Shown here piece after piece: positions 21,070 through 32,992 of a DNA stretch of 64,000 nucleotides. The notes below the pieces were generated by a model that saw nothing but the letters and a program-made list of their open reading frames with translations, searched no databases and was not told the DNA's origin. Location of the stretch: positions 62,994,673-63,058,672 of the forward strand of contig NC_081861.1 in the NCBI RefSeq assembly GCF_963259705.1. The letters run 5' to 3'. The stretch's first letter is position 1. Every line of letters begins with the position of its first letter. A program made the translations under genes and the position numbers. Source of the DNA: Myotis daubentonii. Lineage: Eukaryota; Chordata; Mammalia; Chiroptera; Vespertilionidae.

Positions 21070-23755
21070 CTTTCCTTTTCTTTCCCCTTTACACTTTAGT
21101 AAGATCTTGAATGCTTGGCCAACAGCTTTCTTATTACATCAAGATTAGAACTAGCAGAGAAAAAATAGGTTTGTGAATTCACCATGCCTTGGGCCCTATA
21201 ACTGCTTGCCCAGTTTCCTCACCCATATGGCTCTATATCTCAAAGATTCAAAGATCTTTCATGAGAGGAACTGAAATCCTAGCCAGATTATCTGTGGTTT
21301 TTTATAAATGATACTTAATGCTGTCATACGAAAATGGTTGGGAACTGACCAGTATCTAAACATAGCACTTTCTCAGTGGACATTAGAAAAGTTGCTGGGA
21401 AACATTCTAACAGCTGTAAGGAGATGCAGAGAACTATTGCTCTTGAAATGTTATTTATAAGGCATTTTCTATAGCAACACTAGCAAAACGAACCATTTCA
21501 AAAGTGTAACTCCAGTTCCTTTAGGTTCTTCTGACAAAGTTATCTTCCTGATAAAGCCAGGGACACATCATTAAGCCTTGAGAATGCATCAATGAAAACT
21601 GGGTCTAAAAAAGGTAAAATTGAGCGAGCCACAAATTAAAGAAAATGTTGAATAAAAACCTGCTAGCAGAGGCTTTTGAACCCAGAAGAACTGTAGGTGG
21701 TACAGAAGCGAAGGGAAAATGAAGTCTAGCGAGCAGACCAAAGTGGCAGGATTTGAGGACTAGAGCAGCACTGTCACTTCAAATACTGTGGACTGTAATA
21801 AACATAGTGTGGGAAGACTTCTGACCCAGAAGTGAGGCAAGGTCAGTCTATAAGACCAGAAGAGGTTGAGCAGTAATGAAATCTTGGTTCATTTAATTAG
21901 AAAGGTATCTGATTCAGGCTTAGGTCATTTTATTTCTTTCCAACCCTACCTCAGCCTTTTTTTTTATCATTGCAAATATGCTAAAATGTATGCCTAATTA
22001 GTATTTAGACAGCAGTGACACTATTTGAAACGATTTCTTTTACTATTAAAAACCTATTGAAAGGTAGATGACAATATTATCTCTGAGACTCATTAGACTA
22101 TGTTTGGAGGATCTCTATGATCTGACTTTTAAGCTGCCTGGGGCAGCACAAATACCATCCTAAAGCCAGGTCTGTGCAGGGCAGGAGTAGAAACACCAGG
22201 TAGAAATGATCAATCTATAAACGAGCTTGAGTCCTGCCAACCTAGCCTTTGATGATGCATTCTTACAACTAACAGTGTGTGCCAATACAATTTATACAAC
22301 TAATGTGCTAATAACATTTATACAACTAATGCTTATTCTACTTTTTTAGACTGAATCAGTAATCTATAAAAGCTTAATACGGTATTAAGAAATAAAAGAA
22401 AACCTTTACATGGTTTCAAAATCTTCTCAGGCAAAACCTATTGCTTAGAAATCACATTTAATGATAGTCTTCTTCCAATCAACTGATCATTCCATTCTCA
22501 TAAAAGATTCCTATCATTGTTTCACAAAAGGGATTCCCTTTATGATAAAAGGCAAGACTTCCGGACCTGGGGCAAAGCTGGTTTGCCAAGTAAGACAGAA
22601 GGTTGAAACCTGAGAGACAGAGGAACACTCCCAGCTTTTGCACAAATGCTGTCTTCACTTTTCTTTCTCTCTCTGGTCAGCTACGACTATTTCTATCTTA
22701 TAAGAATAAATTTCTAGCTTCCCATAGCAAGAGACTTATAACTGACAAGAACATTCTTGTCATTCATACTGGCTTTTTCTTCATGTCTGCTCCCTCACAG
22801 TAAGGCCCTACTCAAAAACCTCATTTACACAAACAATAAAAGCTTCTTCCTTAAGCACTCAAGTCTCCGAGGGGGCTGGTCTCAATGGACACTTCCAACC
22901 TTGCGCTATGTCAGTCACGATGAATTATCTAACCAATAATCCAATTAAGTAGAACAATCTACTGCTCCTTAACTGTTAGATTGTCCCACAAGTCAGCCTT
23001 TGTTAACTGTCCCTCTGGTATGGAAAGTCTTATCTCCGTTCCTACTTCAGCTACCGAGCTGAAAGTCAGCTTCTCTGGGGTAGAAGCTGTGCTGATAAAT
23101 ACAAAAGCACATACAGAGTAACAGATTTGTGACTGTACTCTTCTCAAAACACGCAGAAAATCAGAGTATATGTCTACAGAGAAGGGGCAGGGAGTGGGAA
23201 GCTGACTCAGGGAAGTAGAAAAAGGTCTGCTGTCCCAGGGTACTTGGCCTTGACTCTTTCTTCTCGCTCCAGACTGAGCCCATGGTGTTGGTCATGCTGA
23301 ATGTGGTTCAGGGAGGAGGAAAGCCCAGTGCTTGGAAACATTCTGTTACATGAGAAAGTACAGGTTGTGGAAATACTGCATGAAAGGTAATGATAGGTGT
23401 GTGTGGAGAAGAGCAGTGGTGCAGCAAGACTTGAACTTTCCAGGTCTGGTGACAGCCAGCTTAATCCCTACCTACCACCAAGGGTGCTCTCCCCTTATGC
23501 AACACTGTATGCTGACTTCTGTATGTTCTTCAGCTTGCACTTCCCACAACATGGCGCATCCTTGACTAACTAAAGGACTTTTTCTTACTCAAGAAAGAGA
23601 GGGGGAGGAAGAGAGGGAAGGTGAGGGGAAGTAGTGGAGTTGAGTACTGCCAATCTGTATCTAATCTGAAATGCCCTCAATGACACTTGGCTAGAACACT
23701 GTAAATTAATTACACCAGGTTCCTTGAAGCTTCTTTTAAATATACTTTCTATTCA
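21070..23755. other. Non-coding DNA with a possible old LTR
   Basis: No gene recognised. At 22600-22900 a segment with AATAAAAGCTTCTTCC (near 22836) followed by a CTCCGAGG-type stretch resembles the R/U5 part of a retroviral LTR, but ends and duplications are not visible, so it is not called. Confidence 0.35.
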
Positions 23756-23760
23756 ATCTT

Positions 23761-23976
23761 TTAAAAAATATATTTTCTTAATTTTTTACATAGAGGAAAG
23801 GAGAGGGATAGAGAGTTTAGAAACATAGATTAGAGAGAAACATCCATCAGCTGCCTCCTGCACACCCCCTGCTGGGGATGTGCCCGCAACCAAGGTGCAC
23901 GCCCTTGACCGGAATCAAACCTGGACCCTTCAGTTCCCAGGCTGACACTCTATCCACTGAGCCAAACTGGTTGGGG
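23761..23976 (-). repeat. VES SINE with 12-bp TSD
   Basis: Reverse VES: 'cttgaccggaatcaaacctg' and 'ccactgagccaaactggtt' in the expected order. Direct repeat CTATTCAATCTT at 23749-23760 and 23977-23988. Confidence 0.95.
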
Positions 23977-23989
23977 CTATTCAATCTTG

Positions 23990-25734
23990 TTCAATTTATT
24001 TTACAGACAAACCTTCCTGGAGCCAGACAGCAACATTAAAATGTCACTGGACATGAGGTTGTTAAAAGCAGCTCCAGGTGAGAAAAACTACCCAGTACAA
24101 CTGGCTGCCCTGCCCTGGTAACAGCTCCCTGCCTTCTTGCCTCCTATTCTTTGGCTATTTTCTCAGCCTGGGATGTCTTAGCTTCTACTCTTGACTATGA
24201 CATTAGCCTCAGCTCACCTTAGGAGAGATGATGCCTGATGACTTTGCATGTTCTCTGCCCATGACTCGGACTCTGGTAAGCTGCTGCCCTCTGCTTCTGC
24301 ACACTCATTTTCCAAACTACTCTCCATAGTTCTTCTATGAACATATGTTTCAGCTACATCGCATTGCCTACCTTGCTATTTCTCCTTGAAAATATACACC
24401 ATTTAAAAGCAAATAGAAAATAAAAATAACCATAGATCCTTTCTTATAATGAAACAACAAAACCCAGGAATCAATACATTAAAAAAATATAATCCTACTC
24501 AGTTCATAGCAAAATCCTCACTTTACAATGGTGCAATGACTATAGCAGCATGCAGAATGCAATTTCTGAAAAGACAGCTTCGTGTCAGTGTTTATATGCA
24601 ACAGTATCCTTTATTAAAAAGAAAACAGCTATAATAAACACAAATCATACTGACAGCAGGAATCATGCTATCAACAAACCCATCAAAATGGAATCAACAT
24701 CATGAGATGAACACCATCACAGAGACATGTACAAGTGCTTTTCCCATATGGGAGACGCTGCCACTTCAATTTGAAACTACAGAACTAGGGCAACTGTTTC
24801 CAGCACCATATCTATCTGGGCTTGTTTTCAGTGTTATTCTGTTCTCGGTAATGGTTCACAGAGGGTGTTACCCTATAACACAAGGGCCATTCGTGAGCAC
24901 AGCTTCATTGCAGTCCCAGGATTCCAATATTGCTCTTATAAGTATTCAAATGATTTATTTTTGGATCAACTAATTCTGCTGTTAAATGCCTTTTTAATGC
25001 TCTAAGTTAGTCACACAGCAAATAATATGGTTTACGCACAGACAATCCTTGGACTGGACAGTGTTTATGGTATGTTTGTGTAAATGGATCATGTGTTCTA
25101 AAAGCCACATCTTTCTTACTAATTAACAATCATCAGGCTTGCACTCATATGTAGCTTTAAAACGTTCTGAAGACCTAGGTATGATATAACACATATTGTT
25201 TATTTATATAGTATCTAAAAGTCTTCTATTCTTTCCTCTATTCAACACCAAGGGTATTGCCAATGCATTTTTTAAAGTAATCCTATTTGATTGTTTTTTC
25301 CGCCTCCTGAACAATTCAATGGGGATTTCCTACAATTAGGAACCTTTGCTAATAAGGCATGTGGGCATTTAAGGTATTGTGATAAGAAAATTTTAACAAA
25401 TTTGTCCTGTGTCTATTCTACCTATGCCTTATTCATACAAGAATAAATAGTTAGACTATTTTTCCCCCAACCATGCACTTGAGATGTTAAAAGGTATTAA
25501 GCACACAAACACACATGCACACACATGTACATACACATACACTAAGCATGGCTAAATTGGAAAACATTTCACACCATAACTCCTCTTAGAAATTTACAAT
25601 AATGGTAGTATATTAAGTCAGGAAAAATTCTGGAGTAAATAGACTTGTTGATCTTTGTTTAACTTTGCATATCCACAACTTATTTCCCACAGACAATCTC
25701 CCTGCCTACCTACCCACACACTTTTATTTTTAAA
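23990..25734. other. Non-coding DNA
   Basis: No gene or clear transposon. 24110-24330 is weakly reminiscent of L2 but not assignable. A short imperfect CA-rich repeat lies at about 25505-25545. Confidence 0.4.
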
Positions 25735-26476
25735 CTACGGGCTCAGTGCACAAATTTGTGCACCTTGAAGGGAACTGTGGGCTGTGAGGCTGTGGTGGGC
25801 ACAGGGGCAGGTCTCGGCCCATCCTCCACACCCCGCCCGGCCCCCAGGTCCCCTGTCTGCTGGCTGCCCCACTCCCACTGCTGCCGCTCCCACACTCCCA
25901 CGCACTGACAACTCCAGCCCCACTTGTACCCGTTAATGGCGCAGAGTGACTGGGGCCAGCACCAGCAGCGGGTGTAAGTGGTGGCTGCTGCCCGATCGCC
26001 CCTCAGGAGCAGGGAGAGGTGGAGAAGTCCTCAGGGGTGATTGGGGACAGCAGGCACCACTCGCACCTGCTGATGGTCCCGAGCAATCGGGGCCATCACT
26101 GGGCGCCGACAGTGGATGTGAGTGGCGGCTCTGGTGCCGGCAGTGGGTGCGAGTGGGGCTGGCCCTAGCAGCAGATGCAAGTTCCGGGCAGGACCATGGC
26201 ACACAGGAGCAAATAATTTTCAGTAGCCACCAGAGGCTTGCCCCAATGACAGCAACTGGTGCCCCACCTTGGTCTGGCACTCCTGCTTACCTGCTCCATC
26301 ATCCCGCCACAGCCAATGCCTGCCATGTTCAGTGCTCTGCCACCTGCTGCCAATGCCCACCATGTTCAATAAGCACCCCCTGGTGGTCAGCGCACATCAT
26401 AGCGACCGGGTGTTTCGTTGTTCGGTTGTTCTGCCATTCAGTCTATTTGCATATTATGGTTTTATATATATATAGA
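25735..26476 (-). mobile_element. HeliBat-type Helitron, reverse
   Basis: On the minus strand it starts at 26476 (TCTATATATATATAAAACC) and ends near 25735 with the hairpin GTGCACAAATTTGTGCAC and a mutated CTAG (GTAG). GC-rich body. Long frames through it (up to 187 codons, 25946-26509) are composition-driven. It carries a CTCF-like motif at 26373-26389. Confidence 0.85.
26373..26389 (-). promoter_or_regulatory. CTCF-like motif
   Basis: Reverse complement reads TGACCACCAGGGGGTGC, a very good match to the CTCF core. Lies in the 5' part of the reverse Helitron. Confidence 0.45.
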
Positions 26477-26565
26477 TATTTCAACATCCCTTGGAACAAT
26501 ATGCTGTAGAATATAGTTTGGGAACACCAACCTCAATAAATAAATAACATCTCCCATGTACAAAC

Positions 26566-26894
26566 TCTAAATATAAAAGGCTAATATGCAAAGTGTCCCC
26601 TCGGGAATTCGACTGGGAGACAGGAAGTTTGATTGCTTGCTATGATGTGTGTTGATACCACGGGGTGGCATGGAACATGGTGGGTGACCAGCAGTGGTGG
26701 CAGGTTGCTGAGGTAGCGAAGGAAGGAGGAGGCAAGGAGCCAGGGGGAACTGTGTAGTGGCGGCACGTGGGTGGTGAGGGAAGGAGGAGGCGGGGAGGCA
26801 GAGTGGTGGTGAGGCAAGGAACCTGATCAGCCCTGATAGCTGGCCAGGCATAGGGACCCTATCTGTGCACGAATTTCATGCACTGAGCCTCTAG
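26566..26894 (+). mobile_element. HeliBat-type Helitron, short
   Basis: 5' TCTAAATATAAAAGGCTAAT and 3' CACTGAGCCTCTAG before T, with a hairpin (GTGCACGAATTTCATGCAC) upstream. Its 5' end faces the 5' end of the reverse copy at 25735-26476 across ~90 bases. The CTCF-like site is degraded here. Confidence 0.88.
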
Positions 26895-26980
26895 TGTAAC
26901 ATAATTTCAGTACCTCAAAACAACAATTTAGCACAACCTTCTTTCGTGAGAATACTAGTTTATCAAGACTGGTACAAAAA

Positions 26981-27102
26981 GTCCTAGCTGGGTAGCTCAG
27001 TTGTTTAGGGCATTGTCCTGATATGCTAAGGTTTTGGGTTTGATCCTTGGTTAGGGAACATGCAAGAATCAACTAATAAATGCATAAATACGTGAAATGA
27101 AT

Positions 27103-27133
<31 letters not shown>

Positions 27134-27210
27134 ACCCCCTCTTCCCTCCCTCCCCCTCCCTTCTTTCCTTTGCCTAAAAATCGGAAAATTAAAAAGAAAT
27201 TTTTAAAAAA
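26981..27210 (+). repeat. VES-like SINE, diverged
   Basis: Head GTCCTAGCTGGGTAGCTCAG and 'gtttgatccttggttaggga', then a (TC)n stretch at about 27109-27135, CCTCCC-rich sequence and an A-rich tail. A diverged subfamily. Confidence 0.85.
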
Positions 27211-27435
27211 GACTGCTATGAAACGTTTTCTGAATAATATGGAACTAAGAAAGAGAGGACAACATTGGGAATTTGCAACCCTCTCTGTATGTCTTATGAT
27301 ATATGCAATCAATAGTTGGGTGTCTCTGTTGGTAACATAAACAGGATGATCGAGCATTCTAGTCTTTTGGATGAAGTTAAAAAGTAAAAGCAATTGGGAA
27401 ACAATCCATAACCCATTAGATGCCAAACCAAATTA

Positions 27436-27560
27436 CAGGGTGGGGCAAAAGTAGGTTTACAGTTGTTCATATGGAAAATAATACAATAATTAATAAATAA
27501 TACAAGAACAAACTCTTGTGTTTCACATACAACTGTAAAACCTACTTTTGTCCCACTCTG
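27436..27560. mobile_element. Mariner-type MITE (125 bp)
   Basis: Inverted ends CAGGGTGGGGCAAAAGTAGG and (reverse complement of the right end) CAGAGTGGGACAAAAGTAGG, flanked by TA at 27434-27435 and 27561-27562. Sequence and target fit Tc1/mariner. No transposase. Confidence 0.9.
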
Positions 27561-27562
27561 TA

Positions 27563-28387
27563 TTTCTTTTTACTGATCAAAGACACTAAGTAACAAACCA
27601 GTAAGAGAACCTTTTATTTATACAAAGTAAAAAAATAAAAGTGGCATGCAAATCTGAAAACCAAAAAGTTAAGTCAATTACTAAGAGTTTCAAGAGCACC
27701 ACAGCAAACTTGAACTGAGATATTAATGAAGGCAAGTCTTCCTCACATCATTTGGTTATGCAAGGAACTCTAAGGACAGCTAATTGTATGAGTCCACATG
27801 TGTTTCCCCAGCCTCATTTAATAGTGGATCTCACCATCAGCACGTGCATCAGAAAGCAGAGCTACACCAAAGGGACATATAAAAGAGAGAGATTTGTTTT
27901 CTCACCCAGTTTCACTGACTCCTCAGAAGATGAGTAAACTGAGTTTCCAGTACTTTTATAAGAGGTCGAATAAGTATCTAATGTATTGACTGGGGCACAC
28001 AGTTCTATAGTCCTTTGCTGAGCTCTATTGACCTCACCAAATCAGATGAGCAATATGATGCTACTCAAAGGGTGGATTCACTATGAGATAAGGAACCTGT
28101 GCAAGAATATAAGTCAGCTGTCCTTACATGGGGGACAGGTAATTCATGGCTGGCACTGTCAAGTCAGCTCTCTGTAATAAAGATTTTCTGAGGAAATGAA
28201 CTCTCTCTCTTCTATTTCACCATTTTGTTCCTACAAATCTCTGGGTTTAAACTTTTGTGTGATACTTAAAAGCATCTCAACAAAAACTTTCGAAAGTGCC
28301 CTTGATTTTGCTAACACACTTTGTGCTTATTCCATGAAAGTTAATAATTTTAGACTGTGTCAGAGGTAAAAGTAAATGATAAAGAAC
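27563..28387. other. Non-coding DNA, possible LTR remnant
   Basis: A stretch ending 'ctctgtaataaagattttct' (about 28170-28190) has a polyadenylation signal in an LTR-like setting, but no ends are defined. No gene recognised. Confidence 0.35.
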
Positions 28388-28396
28388 AATCTGGTA

Positions 28397-28653
28397 GCCC
28401 TGGCCAGGTGGCTCAGTTGGTTAGAGCATCATCCCATATACCCAAAGGTCACGGGTTTGATTTCTGGTCAGGGAACATAACCAGGTTGTGGGTTCAATCC
28501 CTGGTCTGGGACCCATATGGGAAGCAAGAGATCACTGTTTGTGTCTCACATCCATGTTTCTCTCTCTCTCTCCCTCTCCCTTCCTCTGTCTCTAAAATCA
28601 ATGAGGACATATCCTCAGGTGAGGATTAAAAAAACAAAAAACAAAACAAAAAA
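28397..28653 (+). repeat. VES SINE with 9-bp TSD
   Basis: Head GCCCTGGCCAGGTGGCTCAG, CT-rich body and an A-rich tail with C interruptions. Direct repeat AATCTGGTA at 28388-28396 and 28654-28662. Confidence 0.95.
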
Positions 28654-28977
28654 AATCTGGTAATCCTTCATAGATCTCCTCCAAGAAGTTTTGAAGACTT
28701 TGCTTTTTAAAATTGTTATAAAAATGATTTCTTTCATTATAAGACTTAGAATGTAATATCCTTAAGGTACCATAAATAACAAATACTTTATTTAAATGTT
28801 TAAACTCTTCATAGAGGGCACAACTCATATCTAACTGTGTAAATATCTTAGCCCTCTGAACACCATGAGGACATCTAATATCTGCATTAATTTAATATAA
28901 AAGCTACTTATCCAATTATTTACATTTTGACAACTGTTATGTATCAATAAGTATAGGGTAATTTTTCTTGCTTATTT

Positions 28978-29202
28978 AAAAAATCTTTAAATAAACTTTC
29001 ACTGATTTGAGAAAGAGAGGAAGGGAAAGGAAGTGAGGAGAGAAAGAAATATGGATGAGAGAGGAACATCCATCCACTGTGGCCTACATACCCCCTACTG
29101 GGAATCAAACCTGCAACCTGGGCATGTGCCCTGACCAGAATCAAACCAGCAACCTTTTGGTGCATGGGATGACACTCAACCACTGAGCCACTCTGGCCAG
29201 GA
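28978..29202 (-). repeat. VES SINE just upstream of the PAPSS1 retrocopy
   Basis: Reverse VES ending in the head complement 'gagccactctggccagg'. Only about 15 bases separate it from the retrocopy target duplication, so it is the nearest potential source of upstream transcription signals. Confidence 0.94.
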
Positions 29203-29217
29203 CTCTCCTTCCTTATT

Positions 29218-29233
29218 AAAAAATACACTACAT
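29218..29233 (+). repeat. Left target-site duplication of the PAPSS1 retrocopy
   Basis: AAAAAATACACTACAT occurs here and again at 31726-31741 after the poly(A). The upstream TT/AAAA context is the usual L1 endonuclease cut site. Confidence 0.95.
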
Positions 29234-29255
29234 GACCCGCGCGCGCTCTGCGGCC

Positions 29256-31130
29256 ATGGAGGGACCCGGGAGCCTGTACAAGAAAGTCAAGCTGAGCAAC
29301 AACGTGCAGAACTGGGGGATGCAGAGAGCAACTAATGTCACCTACCAAGCTCATCATGTCAGCAGGAACAAGAGAGGACAGGTGGTGGGGACCAGAGGTG
29401 GCTTTCGTGGTTGCACAGTTTGGCTCACAGGCTTATCTGGAGCAGGGAAGACCACCGTGAGCATGGCTTTGGAGGAGTACTTGGTTTGCCATGGTATTCC
29501 ATGCTATACTTTGGATGGTGACAACATTCGTCAAGGCCTCAATAAAAATCTGGGCTTTAGTCCTGAAGACAGAGAAGAGAATGTGCGACGCATTGCAGAA
29601 GTTGCTAAGCTGTTTGCAGATGCTGGCTTAGTATGCATCACAAGTTTCATATCGCCTTATACTCAGGATCGCAACAATGCGAGGCAGATTCATGAGGGTG
29701 CAAGTTTACCTTTCTTTGAAGTATTTGTCGATGCTCCTCTGCATGTTTGTGAACAGAGGGATGTCAAAGGGCTCTATAAAAAAGCACGGGCTGGAGAAAT
29801 TAAAGGTTTCACTGGGATTGATTCTGAATACGAAAAGCCAGAGGCCCCTGAGTTGGTGCTGAAGACAGACTCCTGCGATGTGAATGACTGTGTCCAGCAA
29901 GTTGTGGAGCTCCTGCAGGAGCGGGATATTGTACCTATAGATGCCTCTTATGAAGTAAAAGAACTGTATGTGCCAGAAAATAAACTTCATTTGGCAAAAA
30001 CAGATGCAGAAACACTACCAGCACTGAAAATTAATAAAGTGGACATGCAGTGGGTGCAGGTTTTGGCAGAAGGTTGGGCCACCCCACTGAATGGCTTTAT
30101 GCGAGAGAGGGAGTACCTGCAGTGTCTTCATTTTGATTGTCTTCTGGATGGGGGTGTCATTAACTTGTCAGTGCCTATAGTTCTGTCAGCGACTCATGAA
30201 GATAAAGAGAGGCTGGATGGCTGTACGGCATTTGCTCTGATGTATGAGGGCCGCCGTGTGGCCATTCTTCGCAATCCAGAGTTTTTTGAGCACAGGAAGG
30301 AGGAGCGTTGTGCCCGACAGTGGGGAACGACATGCAAGAACCACCCCTACATCAAGATGGTGATGGAACAAGGAGATTGGCTGATTGGAGGAGATCTTCA
30401 AGTCTTGGACCGAATTTATTGGAATGATGGTCTTGATCAGTATCGTCTTACTCCTACTGAACTAAAGCAGAAGTTTAAAGATATGAATGCTGATGCTGTC
30501 TTTGCATTTCAATTACGCAACCCAGTGCACAACGGACATGCTCTATTAATGCAGGACACCCATAAACAACTTCTAGAGAGGGGCTACCGGCGCCCTGTTC
30601 TTCTCCTGCACCCTCTGGGTGGCTGGACCAAGGATGATGATGTTCCTTTGATGTGGCGAATGAAGCAGCATGCTGCCGTGCTGGAGGAAGGCGTCCTGAA
30701 TCCCGAAACAACGGTGGTGGCCATCTTCCCGTCCCCCATGATGTATGCTGGACCAACCGAGGTCCAGTGGCACTGCAGAGCGAGGATGGTGGCAGGAGCC
30801 AATTTCTACATTGTTGGACGAGATCCCGCTGGCATGCCTCATCCAGAAACGGGGAAGGACCTGTACGAGCCAACTCACGGCGCCAAAGTGCTGACAATGG
30901 CCCCTGGCCTAATCACTCTGGAAATAGTTCCCTTTCGTGTTGCAGCTTACAACAAAAAAAAGAAGCATATGGATTACTATGACTCTGAACACCACGAAGA
31001 CTTTGAATTTATTTCGGGAACACGAATGCGCAAACTTGCTCGAGACGGCCAGAAGCCTCCTGAGGGTTTCATGGCTCCCAAGGCCTGGGCTGTGCTGGTG
31101 GAATACTACAAATCCCTGGAGAAAGCGTGA
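29256..31130 (+). CDS. PAPSS1: PAPSS1 retrogene: bifunctional PAPS synthase 1, full-length ORF
   Basis: Encodes 624 residues, the usual PAPSS1 length. The enzyme makes PAPS, the universal sulfate donor, in two steps: ATP sulfurylase forms APS, then APS kinase phosphorylates it. Visible in order: N-terminal APS kinase (about 1-225) with P-loop GLSGAGKTT at 59-67, DGDN at 87-90 and FISPY at 131-135; C-terminal ATP sulfurylase with [10 protein letters not shown] at 419-428 (HNGH 425-428) and GRDPAGM at 521-527. The C-terminus is complete (KSLEKA). No frameshift or premature stop. The ATG at 29256 is chosen because GCGGCCATGG is a strong initiation context and gives the family length; an in-frame ATG at 29232 would add eight residues. 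It differs from the mammalian protein I remember at only about a dozen positions. Assignment to PAPSS1 rather than PAPSS2 is secure from the N-terminus. It could still be an unexpressed, merely young pseudogene. Confidence 0.95.
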   Translation: MEGPGSLYKKVKLSNNVQNWGMQRATNVTYQAHHVSRNKRGQVVGTRGGFRGCTVWLTGLSGAGKTTVSMALEEYLVCHGIPCYTLDGDNIRQGLNKNLGFSPEDREENVRRIAEVAKLFADAGLVCITSFISPYTQDRNNARQIHEGASLPFFEVFVDAPLHVCEQRDVKGLYKKARAGEIKGFTGIDSEYEKPEAPELVLKTDSCDVNDCVQQVVELLQERDIVPIDASYEVKELYVPENKLHLAKTDAETLPALKINKVDMQWVQVLAEGWATPLNGFMREREYLQCLHFDCLLDGGVINLSVPIVLSATHEDKERLDGCTAFALMYEGRRVAILRNPEFFEHRKEERCARQWGTTCKNHPYIKMVMEQGDWLIGGDLQVLDRIYWNDGLDQYRLTPTELKQKFKDMNADAVFAFQLRNPVHNGHALLMQDTHKQLLERGYRRPVLLLHPLGGWTKDDDVPLMWRMKQHAAVLEEGVLNPETTVVAIFPSPMMYAGPTEVQWHCRARMVAGANFYIVGRDPAGMPHPETGKDLYEPTHGAKVLTMAPGLITLEIVPFRVAAYNKKKKHMDYYDSEHHEDFEFISGTRMRKLARDGQKPPEGFMAPKAWAVLVEYYKSLEKA

Positions 31131-31719
31131 GCTGCTCACCAGTCCCTCCAGCTTTGACACTTCACCGAGTAACCAGAGGGGACCGCATAGTTAGTGTTGG
31201 CATTTCTTTGTGGTGGTGTCTGTCTGGACACCCTTCCTAAAAACAGACCATTGTCCTTAACTTGCATCTGTTTTGGTCTGCATTATGAGCTCTGTTTTGA
31301 ACTAGTGTAATACAGTGCTGATTTTAATGTATCTTTTCCACTTATTATAGTTAATATTCCTATAATACAATTTTAAAATCTTGTCCTTTTATATTATATT
31401 TATGCTTCTGTCTCATGATTTTTTTCAAGCTGTTATACTAATTGTAACCAATAATATACATACTGAATTTCATTTTCATCCCTTGAAAAAGGAAAAAAAA
31501 ATCCACTAAACAATAAACGTGGCTAGAACTTTTGGGAACTTTACAAGACATCTGTAGCAATTAGATTTTTTTTCTACATTGAAAATATAAACTGCTTTCT
31601 TTATTCCTTCCTTCTAATCAGCTATTGATTTATAATCTGTTATAATCTAAAGTATTCCTATGACATGTGTAAGACCTGAATGAACTTTCTTTATTCAATA
31701 AAATTAAACCTTTTGACTT
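31131..31719 (+). other. PAPSS1: 3' UTR of the PAPSS1 retrocopy
   Basis: AT-rich sequence carried over from the parent mRNA. It holds two AATAAA hexamers (near 31510 and at 31697-31702); the second lies about 18 bases before the poly(A) start and was evidently the one used. Confidence 0.9.
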
Positions 31720-31725
31720 AAAAAA

Positions 31726-31741
31726 AAAAAATACACTACAT
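31726..31741 (+). repeat. Right target-site duplication of the PAPSS1 retrocopy
   Basis: Second copy of AAAAAATACACTACAT; its first As merge with the poly(A) tail. Confidence 0.95.
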
Positions 31742-32239
31742 ACCAGTTCCTAGTATAGTCAGTCACTTTGGACTTGGAATGGTACAGGCGTCAGGTCCTG
31801 GTAAAGTAGGCATGTCTCACTGAATTGTTCTCTCTCTATATATAACTATCTATAGTTATTATAGGTATGCATTTCACTATTGATAGTATGCATTCTATAC
31901 CAAAAGAAGAAAATGTTATTTCTTTCTGCAAAAGAGCTGAAGCCTGACGTCTCTAATTTATTTTCAGAATAGGTCTGGGGACGATTTGTAGAATAAGGTA
32001 TCTTCTTCCAGTCCCTAAGTGTCAATCTCTATTATTCTCTTGACAGCTTTTTTTTAAAATCAGAAATCCCAATGCCAAGATGTCTAACATAAATCTTAGT
32101 TCTATGTTCTGGAGTGTGACCATTTGCCAACCAGAAAACAAATCAAGATGCCATTCAAACCTTTTCCACTATTGGTCATTATCAATCACAACCTGTTACT
32201 AAATTCGAATGCATACTTCACTACTGAATACATCTCTTA
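31742..32239. other. Non-coding DNA
   Basis: Nothing recognised apart from short TA-rich stretches. Confidence 0.45.
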
Positions 32240-32247
32240 GTCTATAT

Positions 32248-32992
32248 CAGGGGTCCTCAAACTTTTTAAACAGGGGGCCAGTTCACTGTCCCTCAGACCG
32301 TTGGAGGGCTGGACTATACTTTTTAAAAAAACTATGAACAAATTCCTATGCACACTGCATATATCTTATTTTGAAGTAAAAAAACAAAACGGGAACAAAT
32401 ACAATATTTAAAATGAAGAACAAGTAAAGTTAAATCAACAAACTTACCAGTATTTCAGTAGGAACTATGGGCCTGCTTTTGGCTAATGAGATGGTCAATG
32501 TCCAGTTCCATATTTGTCACTGCTAGTCCTAACAAGTGATGCAAGTGTGCATCAGTTAGTCTAGATCTGGTTGGAGATTTCAGATGTTTCATTCTGGAAA
32601 AAGACTCTCCTAACTTCAAAAAAAAAGGCTCTCCAAACTTCAAAAAAAAAAAAAAAGGCCCTACTAACTGCAAAATTAAAAAAAAAAATAGACCTAACTT
32701 CAAAAAAAAAAAAATCCTAACTTGTTCTTACCTCGGTCCTCAGGCAGCAGCAGGCTCTGCACAGGCAAGCTCGTGACTCATCTGATCACACCCGAGACTG
32801 AGAGGAGGAGTCAAGAGACAGAGAGAAGGAGGGGAGTTGGAGAGTGCAGCGCACATTCCACACATGCGCACTGCGGCCCGGGATGAGTCCGGTGCTAAGC
32901 AACAGGCAGCGGCGTCAAAAACAGCCAGCGGGCCAGATAAATGTTTTCGGAGGGCCGCATGTGGCCCGCGGGCCATAGTTTGAGGACCCCTG
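32248..32992. mobile_element. hAT element with perfect 8-bp TSD (745 bp)
   Basis: Inverted ends CAGGGGTCCTCAAACT (left) and AGTTTGAGGACCCCTG (right). The 8-bp duplication GTCTATAT is intact at 32240-32247 and 32993-33000. It keeps a piece of transposase on the minus strand and a run of A-rich ~28-bp repeats (32600-32725). Internally deleted and non-autonomous. Confidence 0.95.
32455..32597 (-). pseudogene. hAT transposase C-terminal remnant
   Basis: The minus-strand frame has the pattern RSRLTDAHLHHLLGLA followed by an acidic DID segment, typical of the C-terminal dimerisation end of hAT-family transposases and their domesticated relatives. The frame continues into A-rich repeats upstream and the catalytic core is absent, so it cannot be active. 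Confidence 0.6.

Larger units (their letters stand above)
29234..31725 (+). mobile_element. Processed retrocopy of PAPSS1 mRNA
   Basis: An intronless cDNA copy: 22 bases of GC-rich 5' UTR (29234-29255), the complete coding region, about 590 bases of 3' UTR, AATAAA at 31697-31702 and a poly(A) tract starting at 31720. It is flanked by a perfect 16-bp direct repeat. All marks of L1-mediated retroposition are present and nothing in the body is truncated or interrupted by later insertions, so the insertion is probably recent. Confidence 0.96.

Noticed and set aside
25946..26509. 187-codon open frame
   Set aside because: Covers a reverse Helitron of high GC content and runs past the transposon end into host DNA; no family resemblance.
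30475..30897. 140-codon frame antisense to PAPSS1
   Set aside because: Shadow of the conserved PAPSS1 coding region in another frame.
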